Shown here piece by piece: positions 45,341 to 55,735 of a DNA stretch of 64,000 nt. Every line of letters starts with the position of its first letter. Position 1 is the stretch's first letter. This DNA comes from Galeruca laticollis. Lineage: Eukaryota; Arthropoda; Insecta; Coleoptera; Chrysomelidae. The notes under the pieces are model-generated. The model ran no database searches. It was not told the DNA's origin and worked only from the letters and a program-made list of their open reading frames with translations. The stretch lies in the NCBI GenBank assembly GCA_963921935.1, contig OY998175.1:158594809-158658808 (forward strand). The letters are read 5' to 3'. The position numbers and the translations under genes are program-made.

Positions 45341-46190
45341 TGAGCACCCTATGTAGACTATATTGAGTGTTCTATCATATTTTATCTATCATATTTCGCA
45401 AGTGTTGTGATCATACGTTAATTTTAAACCCTCAGGTAACTAGCCGGTTACGTAAGAGATATACATAATCAGCCGAATGATCACCAGTCAACGAAATCAT
45501 ATTCCTCGAGTAATTAAAAAAAAATTGTGACGCCCGTGTCATCGTAGACTTATTTTCAAATAACTTTCACGTCGGCTTAGGCTAACAAAAAGAATATTGC
45601 TCGAGGTTTTAATAAATAGATAAGTACAGGGTTCATTGAAAATTGGTTCAACAGAATTACGTTGTGCATTTAAACAAATTTGTCAAATAGGTAATTCAGG
45701 GTTCATTTAAATAGTTCTACGGAATTATATATTTGAACCTCTATGATCAGATATATAATACAGGGTTTGTTCAATAGTTGTTCAATAGGGATGATAGCTG
45801 CCACTTTTATATCGTTTAGATAAGCAAATACCAAAGGGGAAATTGATTAGTTTATCATTGGTTAAGGGTTATAGTATAACGTTATTGCTGGTAATATAGA
45901 GGTATATTTTTCTAGTGAATCCGTTTTATTTCCTCCCGCACCCAGATTCATTCCTTTAGGTACCTCTGTTGATGTCCCAGGCACGACTTTTCATTGAACC
46001 AACCCGGTCCTGGCGGATGATTTAAGGCCAGGCGAATTCCACGGAAACCCTTGCCACTCGAGCCCGCAACGCCCTCTCTGATACTTTTTTCGGGAGCGAA
46101 TTACTGGTCCTGCCTCATACCTGACGGCACTGGTGATAGTGCTGCCTAATGAAAGAGTTACAAATACTGGGAAAACCGAGCGTTTATTAG
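45341..46190 (+). repeat. LTR of gypsy-4 (5' LTR)
   Basis: From TGAGTATCTTGAGCACCC it matches 46954-47300 at about 90 percent. It extends to CGTTTATTA (about 46188), after which TGGTGACAG (46193) resembles the leader motif of gypsy-1. The 3' boundary is inferred from that motif. Confidence 0.65.
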
Positions 46191-46950
46191 AGTGGTGACA
46201 GTGGTCCTATTAAGTAGGCCACTTTTACATGAACATCTGGTGACAGAAAACCTTCAACAGCCGGAGAGTATTATATCTAGAGCCAGGCACACGTAGTATT
46301 ACATCTGGTGACAGCGGTTGTCCAGAACCATTTCCCCGTATGAAGTAAAACCGGTTGTCTGGAACTACACCTCACGAACGGTGACAAGCGGTTCAGCAAC
46401 CATACCCAGGAGAGGAAACGACCGTTCACAACCAGAGTTTAGTATCGCGCAACATAGATCCTCCAGGACCAGAGCTTCTACTAGATCAAGACCAGTGTGC
46501 GTGATGAAGAATCACATCCTGCACGAGGTGTCACTGTTGGCGCATAACACACTGAATCTAGACCAGAGAAGGTTCAGAAATAATCAATACTCAGGTAAGG
46601 CTAATGACCTACCAGAGGTGAACATGCCAAATGGCGAAAGGTGGGATACTGTTATCAACGAAGGAGTGAAAACGGAGTTTTCTTTAACCAGGGTCTAGTA
46701 ATTGCGCAACACAGTACCTTAAAGGACCACAGCATCCGCTAGATCAAGACCAGTGTGCGTGATGAAGAATCACACCCTGCCTGACGTAGCAAAGCTACTG
46801 CAAAACACACTGTATCTAGACCAGACAAGGTAGAGAAAAAATCCTACTCAGGTAATTGTACTGATCAACTTGAGTTGATTACTGCTTCGTCACACGTAGT
46901 ATTACATTTGGTGACAGCGGTTTTCCAGATGCTCGGTTAGGTTGGTTATA
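46191..46950 (+). mobile_element. gypsy-4 leader with repeated modules
   Basis: TGGTGACAG occurs at 46193, 46238, 46306 and 46909. The last two are embedded in the same longer context (ACGTAGTATTACAT). A second duplicated block lies at about 46440-46600 and 46697-46860 (AGATCAAGACCAGTGTGCGT and TGATGAAGAATCACA in both). The frame 46318-46698 spans part of this and shows no domain. It may be a leader expanded by replication slippage. Confidence 0.6.
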
Positions 46951-46951
46951 C

Positions 46952-47300
46952 ATTTGAGTATCTTGAGCACCCTATGTAGACTATATTGAGTGTTCTGCCA
47001 TGTTTTATCTATCATATTTGGCAAGTGTTGTGATCATACGTTAATTTTGAAACCTCAGGTAACTAGCCGGTTACGTAAGGGATATACATAATCAGCCGAA
47101 AGGTCGCCAGTCAGCGAAATTATATTTGTCGAGTAATTTATAAAAATTTGTAGATGACGCCAGTGTCATCGAAGATTTATTTCAAAATAACTTTCACGTC
47201 GGCCTTGGCTAACATAAAGAATATTGCTCGGGGTTTTAATGAATAGATAACTACAGGGTTCATTGTAAATTGGTTCAACAGAATTACGTTGTGCACTTTT
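46952..47300 (+). repeat. gypsy-4 second LTR, partial
   Basis: Direct repeat of 45339-45672; it stops near 47300, before the piggyBac remnant. No coding region remains between the two LTRs beyond the leader. Confidence 0.7.
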
Positions 47301-47491
47301 TGATTTGACATCATTTGTTTTATCTGTTTTCGTTTGTTCGTTGTAATTTTTGTGATTATATTTACTAGGGTATAAGTGTACCCGCGCTACCGCCAAAGTT
47401 GAGATTTATTGACATTACTTTGGTACCTAAGGTATTTGTTGATTCTTTGTACTTAAATTTTCATCATTCAGTGTATTTTAGTTGCTTGGAG

Positions 47492-48405
47492 ATGACAAGC
47501 CAAAATCCTAAAAAATTGATGGAGTGGCAGAAGGAAATTGAAGAGAATGAGAAGAATTATGCGGGAAATTGGGCATGACGAAGACGAAAGGCACCACTGT
47601 GAAGGATGTAATCACAATTCGGAGTCTGAAGAAGATGCTAAAATGAAACCTATGAAGATTCTTCAGATAATGATGACATCCCATATTATTTAGATAATGT
47701 AACCAAATGGAAAGAAGTGTGTCCACCACAAACCAGAATGAAGTTTCACAATACATATATTTAACAAGAAACCAGGACCAGTAAATAACGTTACAAATGC
47801 AAATGAAATATTTTCTACTCAGAACATTATTCAAGCTGTGACTCGTTCAACAAATATTTGTATAAATATCATAAAAGAAGACTATCAACGAGAAAGAGTT
47901 GCAAAACAAACTAATACCAGTGAAATTAGAGCATTGCTAGGAGTTTGTAAGTGCGGTAGATAGAATATAACGGATTTTTGGAGAACAGATGGTACTTGCA
48001 TAGTTATTTACTGCACAATATCCTATTGCCGATTTCAATTTCAACTACAAATCGAAAAAAAAAATTGAAATAATCGATGTGATTTACGTCAATGGAAGAA
48101 GGATAAACTAGAAACTTCTGAACTGTTTGTTACAAGTAGATATGTCAAGAAAACTAACAAATTTCACCGCTGAGTTGTGTAAATTCTGTTTAACTGTACT
48201 GATTTTTATGTTCATGATATTTTGAAAATGATGTCCTAATATAACTTGATTTTTGTGGTTAGCATGTCTCCATTATATGTTTATCAGTATATAGGTACTG
48301 TGTCAAACAATGTGCTAGTATTTTACTTTAAATTTCATAGGGATACAAGCATATCCCATGCGACCTTTTGCCTGTGAAAACGCCGCGTGACTACCTCAGG
48401 GTTAA
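47492..48405 (+). pseudogene. piggyBac-like transposase remnant with TTAA end
   Basis: Starting at MTSQNPKKLMEWQKE (47492), mixed frames read EDSSDNDDIPYYL, TKWKEVCPPQ and NIIQAVTRSTNICINIIKEDYQRERVAKQTNTSEIRALLG (47820-47945), the N-terminal piggyBac transposase block. RQWKKDKLE follows at about 48090. The Asp-bearing catalytic blocks are missing. The right end reads CCTCAGGG followed by TTAA (48402-48405); piggyBac elements begin CCC and duplicate TTAA. A CCCTGAGGTAGTCACGCGG terminus on the minus strand fits. The left end was not found. Confidence 0.75.
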
Positions 48406-49999
48406 GCGCACCCGACCTTGGTAATATTCGGCAAATATTTCGTGTATTTTCCAAAGCCGATAAAAAAGTAAAAATAACAAAAATATGCAAAAAATTAAAA
48501 CAAAGAAACTAACTACATATTCTAACTAACATGCCCGACCCAATCCTTTTTCCTGACAAGAAAAGCTCATGTCTCCCCGTAGTTCTTGCTAGGCAGACAA
48601 TTTTTTCAGATTGACTGACCAAACGAGCATTATTTACAAAAAATTATATTACAAATATTGCGAATTTTGTATGCACGCTAATTCTAATTTTCTATATCAC
48701 TTTGAACGAAAAATATTATCTCATAATTTTCAAATTTATAAAAGATATATGCACGCCATTGGGCAGCGTTTTCCGTCAATGGTATAAAAATAAACTCTCT
48801 TCACAATTATATTGGAACAACTATAACGAATTCAACGATTACCTTTTATGTTGGAAAATTAGTGAAGAATTGCAGACAAAAGTTATTACCTAGAGCCCCC
48901 GACACCACGCCCCTGTCTAATTATAATTTGACAGAATTGAAACTGTTGATGTGATGAAGAGACCCCCAACAAGATTTGCAATAAAATTTAAATATTTTCT
49001 GCACACTTTACGAGCTTGTATCTCACAAACTAAGAAAATAAGAGGAATAATATATTTTGAATATTTCTTAACGATCTACTATCCCTCCAATTTACGCAAC
49101 ATCCTGTATAAATTAGAATGTAACGAGAAAGAGTCTAGCATCTTCAACAACTATCTCCCAAAATTACGTATATGCAAGATTAACACTAAAATAAAGAAAA
49201 AAACTAGTATATATCTCGGTCCATCCCAACTATAAAACTATTGTCTATCACACACTACTGGTTTTATTGAAAGAAATCGGTTATAGTTCGAGTTTTGTAC
49301 GGTCCACCTAGACTAAAAGATATTAGGGGAAATGGACAATGGTTTGCGATGATAAAATAACGGCTGGTCCAGATCCTAACGCACCCTGTTGCATGGGATA
49401 CTTGCCCTGTTACTCTCAAAGAAAGTCTTTTGAGGGATAAACTCAATTTGTTACAATCAGGACAGCCGTTATATATATAGAAAATATTATATAAGACTGG
49501 TCTTATTTTCGATTGTTACGATAACCGTAAAAGAGAAAGACTTTTTCGAAATAATTGAAAATTAAACTTGTTTCCTGTGATTTTGTGAGAATGGGGTTGT
49601 ATTAGGTTAGGATTTTGTTTTTCGGAGACGTTCATTGTTTGACGTACACAGGTTGGTCCGTTAGTAACGGGAAACAAAATTATGGATTTGAGAATTTAAC
49701 ACAACTGGGCTGCCATTCCCTAATTACAAGTTAAGAGATTTCATTATAATCGTATTATTTTTATCCATTTTATAGTTTTAGTACTACATAGTGCGGGTTT
49801 TCTTTAAAGATTGGCTGATTATTCACAATATTGTGAAAAATTTAACAGTTTTTCGATAAACTTGTAATTTATAGATGGCGTTTTGAAAGATTGGAGGTCA
49901 TGGAAGATATGCGTTTTAAGTATTCTCATTACTCACAAATAAATAATAAATAATCAAATTTATTGTTCTCTAGTATAAAAATGATACATACAAGAGGAG
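48406..49999. other. No recognised gene
   Basis: AT-rich. The frames 48702-48893, 48951-49235 and 49264-49446 show no motif. Nothing supported. Confidence 0.45.
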
Positions 50000-50825
50000 A
50001 AGATTAGGTTACATCTATTAATGCGTGAACTGGTTGAGGTGCCCTCAGTCATTCATTTATAATGAATGCTATCAGTTTCATTGCTTCGCTCATAAATCTG
50101 TGAAGCTTTTGCATTATCATAGTGTCGTTTGAAGTTAATAAAGCATCAAGGTCATCTGAATAACTCCCGAATTTTACTAGCGAGCCCCGTAGACCACTAT
50201 ACATCGGACAAGTCAGGATGATGTGCTCCAGGGATTCCGGCGTTTGTTGATTACAGATTGAGCAGATTCATTTTGTTTTGATCAAATACGGGTTTTTATT
50301 TACATATATGTACAAATTTTCTATATAAGTAGTACGTAATTGTGCAATTATTCTTTTAATATAGAGGGGGAGTGTGTGATTGAGATAGTTGATGATTGAT
50401 ACAGATGGTGAATAATCTCTTAAAAGAAACTTATATTGTGGATGGTAAGTACTAAGCAAAATTTTGTTTATATCTTTCTCATAACTAAGGTTCAGATATC
50501 TAGTCAGAATTTGTTCTTTATTATTTAAATCTATATTGGGGGTAATTGAGTCAAGTTGGCAGTATTTTTGTAAACAAGATTGTAATTGGTATATCCAAGT
50601 ATACTTTATATTGACATTAGCAGTCTTGATTGACCGAATTTCTTTGACCAATGCTGCCACTTGTGCAATTTTTTTATTTTTTGGAACTGATTTCTCTGGC
50701 ACTTTGAGCTGTGATTTAGATGAAGATGACTTTGAAGCTGGTGCTGCAGTTTTAGCAGTAGTTGCGGCTGACTCGTTGCGTTGAGACATATCATTTGACG
50801 TCGATGTAAATGGTTGTGGTGACAT
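50000..50825 (-). pseudogene. LINE fragment: ORF1-like N-terminus joined to reverse-transcriptase C-terminus
   Basis: The 185-residue frame 50825-50268 starts with a Ser/Thr/Lys-rich segment (SSSSKSQLKVPEKSVPKNKK). From about residue 95 it reads NNKEQILTRYLNLSYEKDI, FLLRDYSPSVSIINYL and IKRIIAQLRTTYIENLYIY, the region just ahead of the LINE C-terminal zinc motif. After the TGA-type break the same strand continues CSICNQQTPESLEHIILTCPMYSGLRGS (C-x2-C-x8-H-x4-C), ending near 50000. The reverse-transcriptase core between the two parts is missing, so this is an internally deleted LINE whose join keeps frame. Confidence 0.65.
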
Positions 50826-50971
50826 ATTTTCTTAAATTGCACCATTATCAGCATTATCAACATTTGCAGTACTATTGTCAATAATGTCTGTTCTTCATAA
50901 ACTACTGATTCTTGACTGTCGTAGAAGAAAACAACAGACATTATACAAATTATAATCATGCTTTTTTACAG

Positions 50972-51745
50972 ATCCCAACGAATGACGAAGAATGGGCGAA
51001 AATAGAAAATTGATTTAGAAACAGATAGAATTTTCAATTTTGTTACGGTGCCATTGATGGCAAAAATATTCAAATTTCAGCTCCAAATAATAGTGGGAGT
51101 ATATATTTCAATTATAAAAAAGTATTCAGTATAGTTCTTATGGTAATAATAGTGGATTATGGCTATTACTTTCGATACATAGATGTCGGAGCTAGTGGAA
51201 TGGCATCAGATGGAAGCGTATTTACAAACTACTCCAGTTATATTAAACAGGAGAACAATATTTTACCACATGGTGAAGTGATTGTTACTGATGCCGCATT
51301 TCCTTTATAGCCGTATACTTTACAACCTTATCCAGGAATCAATTTAACGTCGGAACAGAATATTTACAATTGCCGATTATCCAGAACCAGACGTGTAGTG
51401 AAAAATGCCTTTGCAAGCAAGCCGATTTCGTGTTTATCAAAAACCAGTATCCACTGATGTAGATAAAGTAGATAAAATTGTATAAGCAGCATTTGCTTTG
51501 CATAATTGGTTGAGAAACGAAAATCAAAACACTTATCTAACAAGCATTGATGTTGTCCGTGAAGATATTGAAACAGAAAACTACTATCTTGGATTTTGGA
51601 GAACAGAAACTACAGTTTTGCAAGACATATATCAGCAGGGAAGTAACCATTATTCGATTCCAGCACTTAGACATTAGAAACTTTTAAAAACTACTTTAAC
51701 AATCATGGTGCTGTGCCTTGGCAATCAAGAATTATTTCAAGAACA
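50972..51745 (+). pseudogene. PIF/Harbinger transposase (DDE_4-like), broken
   Basis: After a TTTTTTACAG acceptor the frame reads PTNDEEWAKIEN-stop-FRNR-stop-NFQFCYGAIDGKNIQI, with the first catalytic Asp in AIDGK. It continues SGSIYFNYKKVFSIVLM, YIDVGASGMASDGSVF, VIVTDAAFPL (second Asp) and IYNCRLSRTRRVVKNAF, where the third acidic residue (VENAF) is now Lys. Shifts follow. The tail at 51600-51740 (WQSRIISRTKYK) is weak. Two stops and the lost Glu make it dead. A MADF gene lies convergent downstream, the usual partner in this superfamily. Confidence 0.88.
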
Positions 51746-51912
51746 AAATATAAAAAAAATTAAAAAAATTGGTCAAGATTTGATATAATTCCTAATAATA
51801 ATAATAAATAAATGAATGATTTCAATTAACTTACCGTTGTTTTTCTTCTTATGGGTAGATTTTTTATGAAACTATGCATTTTCTGGAACAAATTTAACAT
51901 AGGCTTATATTT

Positions 51913-52189
51913 CTATTCAGAACCTGCACCAGATTTGGTTGATTTATCTATTTTTAACAGTTCTTGGGAATAAGTAGGTCCTAAATTTTTAATTTCCTTT
52001 TTTTTGTCTTTGGTAGTCATTTGTACACACATTGTAAATATTTCGCTACATGAATCACGTTTAGATTTATATTTATAAGATGGAATGGTTGCGTTCCACA
52101 GACATTTCTCCTCACGGTACAATTGTGTAAATTTTAAATGCATGTCGGTACTCAGTTTGGAGATTTTTTCACGTTTAAAATACACAGTT
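51913..52189 (-). pseudogene. MADF-domain protein fragment (Harbinger partner)
   Basis: The minus-strand frame follows a TTTTTCTAG acceptor (52190s) and reads MHLKFTQLYREEKCLWNATIPSYKYKSKRDS, IFTMCVQMTTKDKKKEIKNL and STKSGAGSE, the three-helix MADF domain (Myb/SANT-like DNA binding). In Harbinger elements a MADF or Myb protein brings the transposase to the element ends. The usual C-terminal BESS-like part is missing and the frame ends right after GAGSE. The upstream exon was not identified. Confidence 0.75.
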
Positions 52190-52234
52190 GCTGCTAGAAA
52201 AACAAAATGCGTTGTTACTTATCACTAACCAATC

Positions 52235-52345
52235 GAATCTAGCTAATTGGCTTCGCCGACCACATGAAGCTAGTACCAGGCTAGGGACACTGCAGACCGT
52301 GCCATCTATAGAGCCTGTCGAGTAACTAAAATCGGTATATTTCAG
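52235..52345. repeat. Inverted repeat, left arm (pairs with 55180-55270)
   Basis: Its reverse complement (CTCGACAGGCTCTATAGATGG, then CAGTGTCCC and TACTAGC) resembles GTCGACAGGCTCTTTAGATGG, CAGTGTCTC and GCTAGTACC at 55191-55250. About 70 percent similar. The two arms enclose the five-exon gene model at 52650-54203. Confidence 0.5.
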
Positions 52346-52649
52346 AAAATTCCAAAACATTAATGAAAACTGTAACGTCGTTAGTAATAAAATTTTATTG
52401 ATATTTATAACTGCGTATGCGCGATGTCATATTGCTCGTCACAGAAAACTGACCCGTATTTTGTGTTGCTCGTCCAGTCATTTTCGTTTATCCTGTTTGT
52501 GATAGTCTCGAGTTATCTATCTGTGGTCGTTTCTTGGTTCCAACTGTTGAGTTTATTTTTTGGTTTCCGTATATTGGTGTGATTTTAATTGCTTTTATTC
52601 GTTGTTGCGTGGTTTTATTATTATGTTATTGTTATTAATTGAAAACCCA

Positions 52650-54203
52650 ATGTCAAAGTGTATGGTCAAGGAGTGTAATAAGTAGAGTACTCGGTAAGTT
52701 TTATTTTAAAAATTTGAGCTTTTTCCCTTACTAAAGTCCTTGTTTTTACCTGCAAGTAATTTTTTTTTAATAAATTTATTAAACGGTATTAAATATGTAT
52801 ATATTTTAGATTATTCAATGACGCGACAGACAATTTTTTGTTTCCTGTCAAATTAGAAGAGCCTATACATGAGACGATCCTTAAAAGAAGTGAAGGTACT
52901 TATTATTTGCAATTGAAAAAAAAAGAGTTTAATGACAAATTTTTTTTCTAGATATGCCTTCCAGCCATACATATTATTCTCCAGTTGGAAAAGTTGAAAT
53001 GCCCACCAGAAAATATGAGAGCAAATTAACAGAAATTGAAGGTAAGTACTATTGTATTCAATATAGCAGTTTTAAACTAAACTCACTGTTTCTACATAAT
53101 TCCACAATATATTGAAAAAATGTTAACAATTCTAAGATATTGACAATTGTTTCGATATTAAATATTATCGTCAGAGTGCCACAAGCTACATTTCATTTGA
53201 TGCCTACCTGATGCTTAATAATTATATTTGGCTAGACCAAGAAGTGATCTACCTTGTGATTAACTTAATATATGTTAATATAATATCATACTTCTTGTAG
53301 TCAGTCACAAGGTCACTCCTTGGTTTAGCCAAAAATAATTATTGAACATAAGGTAGACATCAAATGAAATGTAACTTCTGTCATTCTGAATATCGAAACA
53401 ATTTTTAACATGTTTTCAATATATTGTGGAATTATCTCGAAACAGTAAATTTAATTTAAAATAGTAATATGAGTAGATTCCACGGAGTAAGGGTCGAGAC
53501 AATTAATTTCATTCAATATAACATGCTATAATTTTGGACATTTAAAAATGTACCCACTGCAAAAATTATAATCTGGGTTTTATTTTATGTTATAGATATT
53601 CCCTCCACCAGTAAAGGTGTTGATGAGCCAGTTCCACCTTCACCACACGTGGAAGCGATTCCCTCCACCAGCTATGGAATGGAAGGTATTGAGTCCTTGC
53701 CACCTTCACTAAATGTGTTGCGAAGCGAAATAACCATTAATCGGCATAAAGTCCTTCCATTTTTCAAATGTAGGTAGATAGTTTTGAGAAATAAATCAAT
53801 AAATATGTTAATGTTCATAATCTTATATATGTAAAATGGACAATCTTGTTTTTTATATTTTTTTCATTTATTTTAATTGATCAGTAAGTAGTAAAAATTG
53901 ATAATTGTATTTAATGCCAAAGTTTATTACAATACATTCAATTAAAGGCATTTACAAAGTAAAAATGAATGCTTTATAATTAGGAAAAGCACTATTTTTC
54001 CACTAAGTATTTATATTTTGAGTTTATTCCTTAAGAAACGATTTTCATATATAGTCCATGGTACGGCAATTTATGGGAAAGTATTAACTTTTGTTGATCC
54101 AGTACGCCTAAGTATTTGGTCAGCGGTAACCAAACATCCAAAATATCCAAATAAAAATCAAAAAATAAAAAAATCTATAAGTCAAGAAATAATTCAGAAA
54201 TAA
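52650..54203 (+). pseudogene. Five-exon gene model, unknown protein, nonsense in exon 1
   Basis: Five exons follow GT-AG rules and keep one frame: 52650-52693, 52810-52895, 52952-53041, 53596-53773 and 54023-54203, 193 codons including the TAA stop. Intron phases are 2, 1, 1 and 2. Exon 1 opens ATG with two Cys four residues apart (MSKCMVKEC), which faintly recalls a THAP start, but has an in-frame TAG at 52683-52685. The middle exons are Ser/Pro-rich (DIPSTSKGVDEPVPPSP). The last exon reads YIVHGTAIYGKVLTFVDPVRLSIWSAV and ends with a Lys-rich tail; AATAAA overlaps the end. Family not recognised. The consistent phases argue for a once-real gene. Intron 3 holds a PLE-2 foldback. If the TAG is bypassed by another first exon the gene could be intact. 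Confidence 0.5.
53065..53520. mobile_element. PLE-2 terminal-repeat foldback
   Basis: Two copies of the PLE-2 terminal repeat lie head to head (53065-53285 and 53290-53520), ending in the GGGTCGAGACAATTAATT terminus on the right. The left copy keeps a hammerhead-like core on the minus strand (CUGACGA at about 53173-53167, GUC at 53142-53144). The right copy has lost stem II. No coding is present. Confidence 0.75.
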
Positions 54204-54987
54204 AAAAACATTTTTTGATTAATATTTTAATAGTAAGCACATTTTGTTTTGTTTTGTTGATATTACACTTATTTACTGTTGTTTACTTATATAACTGCTG
54301 TTAATTGTAGAAGCTTATCCAGAAACGAGAAAGGATTTTCACAAGGCGGTGGGATTTTTAGGAGCCATGAAGACCTATTTAATACTCGTACTTCCAGGAG
54401 AGAAATAAAAATATGTTTTAAGTGGAAATGAATTGTTGGATATATTATTTTAAATTTTGTACAGTCATAAATTTTTTTTAGCACTCTCATATGCTATTTT
54501 TTGGTACCTTGTATTTACAGAGCTGTGTAGTAGTTAACTACGTTTCCTTTAAAAATATTCTAATCACGTTTGTTCTAACAGTCACAGTAATTATACTCAA
54601 ATATTTTCTTTCAGAGAATGTTGCCAAAAATAGTAGTTAACTACGCATTGCTAACACTTTTTTTGATTAATTAGCAGTTATACTCCACTAGTTTGACCTG
54701 CTCTGTGTGTTTATATAATAATAAATAAATAAATTAATATAAACTTATCATAAATAGTTTTCCACTTTTATCTTGATTTAACATCATTTGAAAATCTAAT
54801 GATACTCCAATCTAGAATGTATGTTACTCAAATTATTTTTAATTATTGCATTCTTTTTACATTATATATTCTGTTTGATAAGAAAAGTACTTTGTGAAAA
54901 AAATTATTTGTTGTGCATTTTTAGACCAAAATAAATAAACTGTTTATATGATTATTGTTTTATTTTTTCCATTTTAAGCATTTATGA

Positions 54988-55077
54988 TCCATCATTTGAT
55001 ATTTCGTTCAATTTAACTCAAAATCTAATCATTATTGAGTTAATGGAGTTACATTGAATGAAATATCAAATGATGGA
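54988..55077. repeat. 90-nt near-perfect hairpin
   Basis: Arms 54988-55019 and 55046-55077 are 32 bases each and pair with 30 Watson-Crick pairs, one G-U and one mismatch; the loop is 26 bases. It is flanked by AT-rich sequence. It could be a small foldback element or a small-RNA precursor. Confidence 0.8.
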
Positions 55078-55179
55078 CTATAAATTGCTATTTTGAAATA
55101 AAATAATTAAAATACAGTAGATTTGAATATACCGCCAAAACCTAAAATTACAGAAATCTTTTCAACATCACTCAATTGT

Positions 55180-55450
55180 TTAGTCGACAGGCTCTTTAGA
55201 TGGAGTCACAATCAGTGTCTCATCTATCTGTGGGTTATATTTGGCTAGTACCCAAGACAGGATAGTAAAATCAGAACGTCATCTTATTAAACTATCCTAG
55301 CTTGAGACGCTGGCTTACTAGCTTTTTCAGTAGCTGACTAGCCTAGAACATAAGTTCTGTATACACGAAGACAGAGTTACTGGCTTGCTAGCTTACTAAC
55401 TCTAGCTTGCTATCCTAGCTTGAAAAACTAGTCTCGTGTAGCTCGGGCAT
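55180..55450. repeat. Inverted repeat, right arm, with TAGCTT-rich subterminal repeats
   Basis: It pairs with 52235-52345. Beyond it, 55290-55440 carries many short variants of CTAGCTTG and TTACTAGC in both orientations, like the subterminal repeats of a DNA transposon. Confidence 0.5.
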
Positions 55451-55511
55451 AACAGCAAGAACATAGTCTACGTATACCTAAATGTTTTCCTATTGATATT
55501 TCTCATAATGT

Positions 55512-55735
55512 CACTGTTACCCAGATAGCACCAGATATCCATGGGATGTTCTGACAGTCTTCGATTTGGAAGATATATATCCAAATATTATATGGTTATT
55601 CTGGGGATATCTAGAATATATGTGGGTATACTTAAATCGAATATTCATTGTAAGTCTAGTTGGAATATCATCAGATTATTCTTCTTAGAATATTCGAATC
55701 AAATAGTTCTACGAATATTTTATGATTATTGATTT
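55512..55735. mobile_element. DNA-transposon end with CACTG start (left)
   Basis: CACTG (55512-55516) is followed by TTACCCAGATAGCACC and AGATATCC (55517-55540). The next 200 bases are rich in GGATATC, GAATATTC and AATATT words. The inverted partner is at 62560-62851. CACTG is the usual first word of animal CACTA (EnSpm) elements. Confidence 0.6.
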
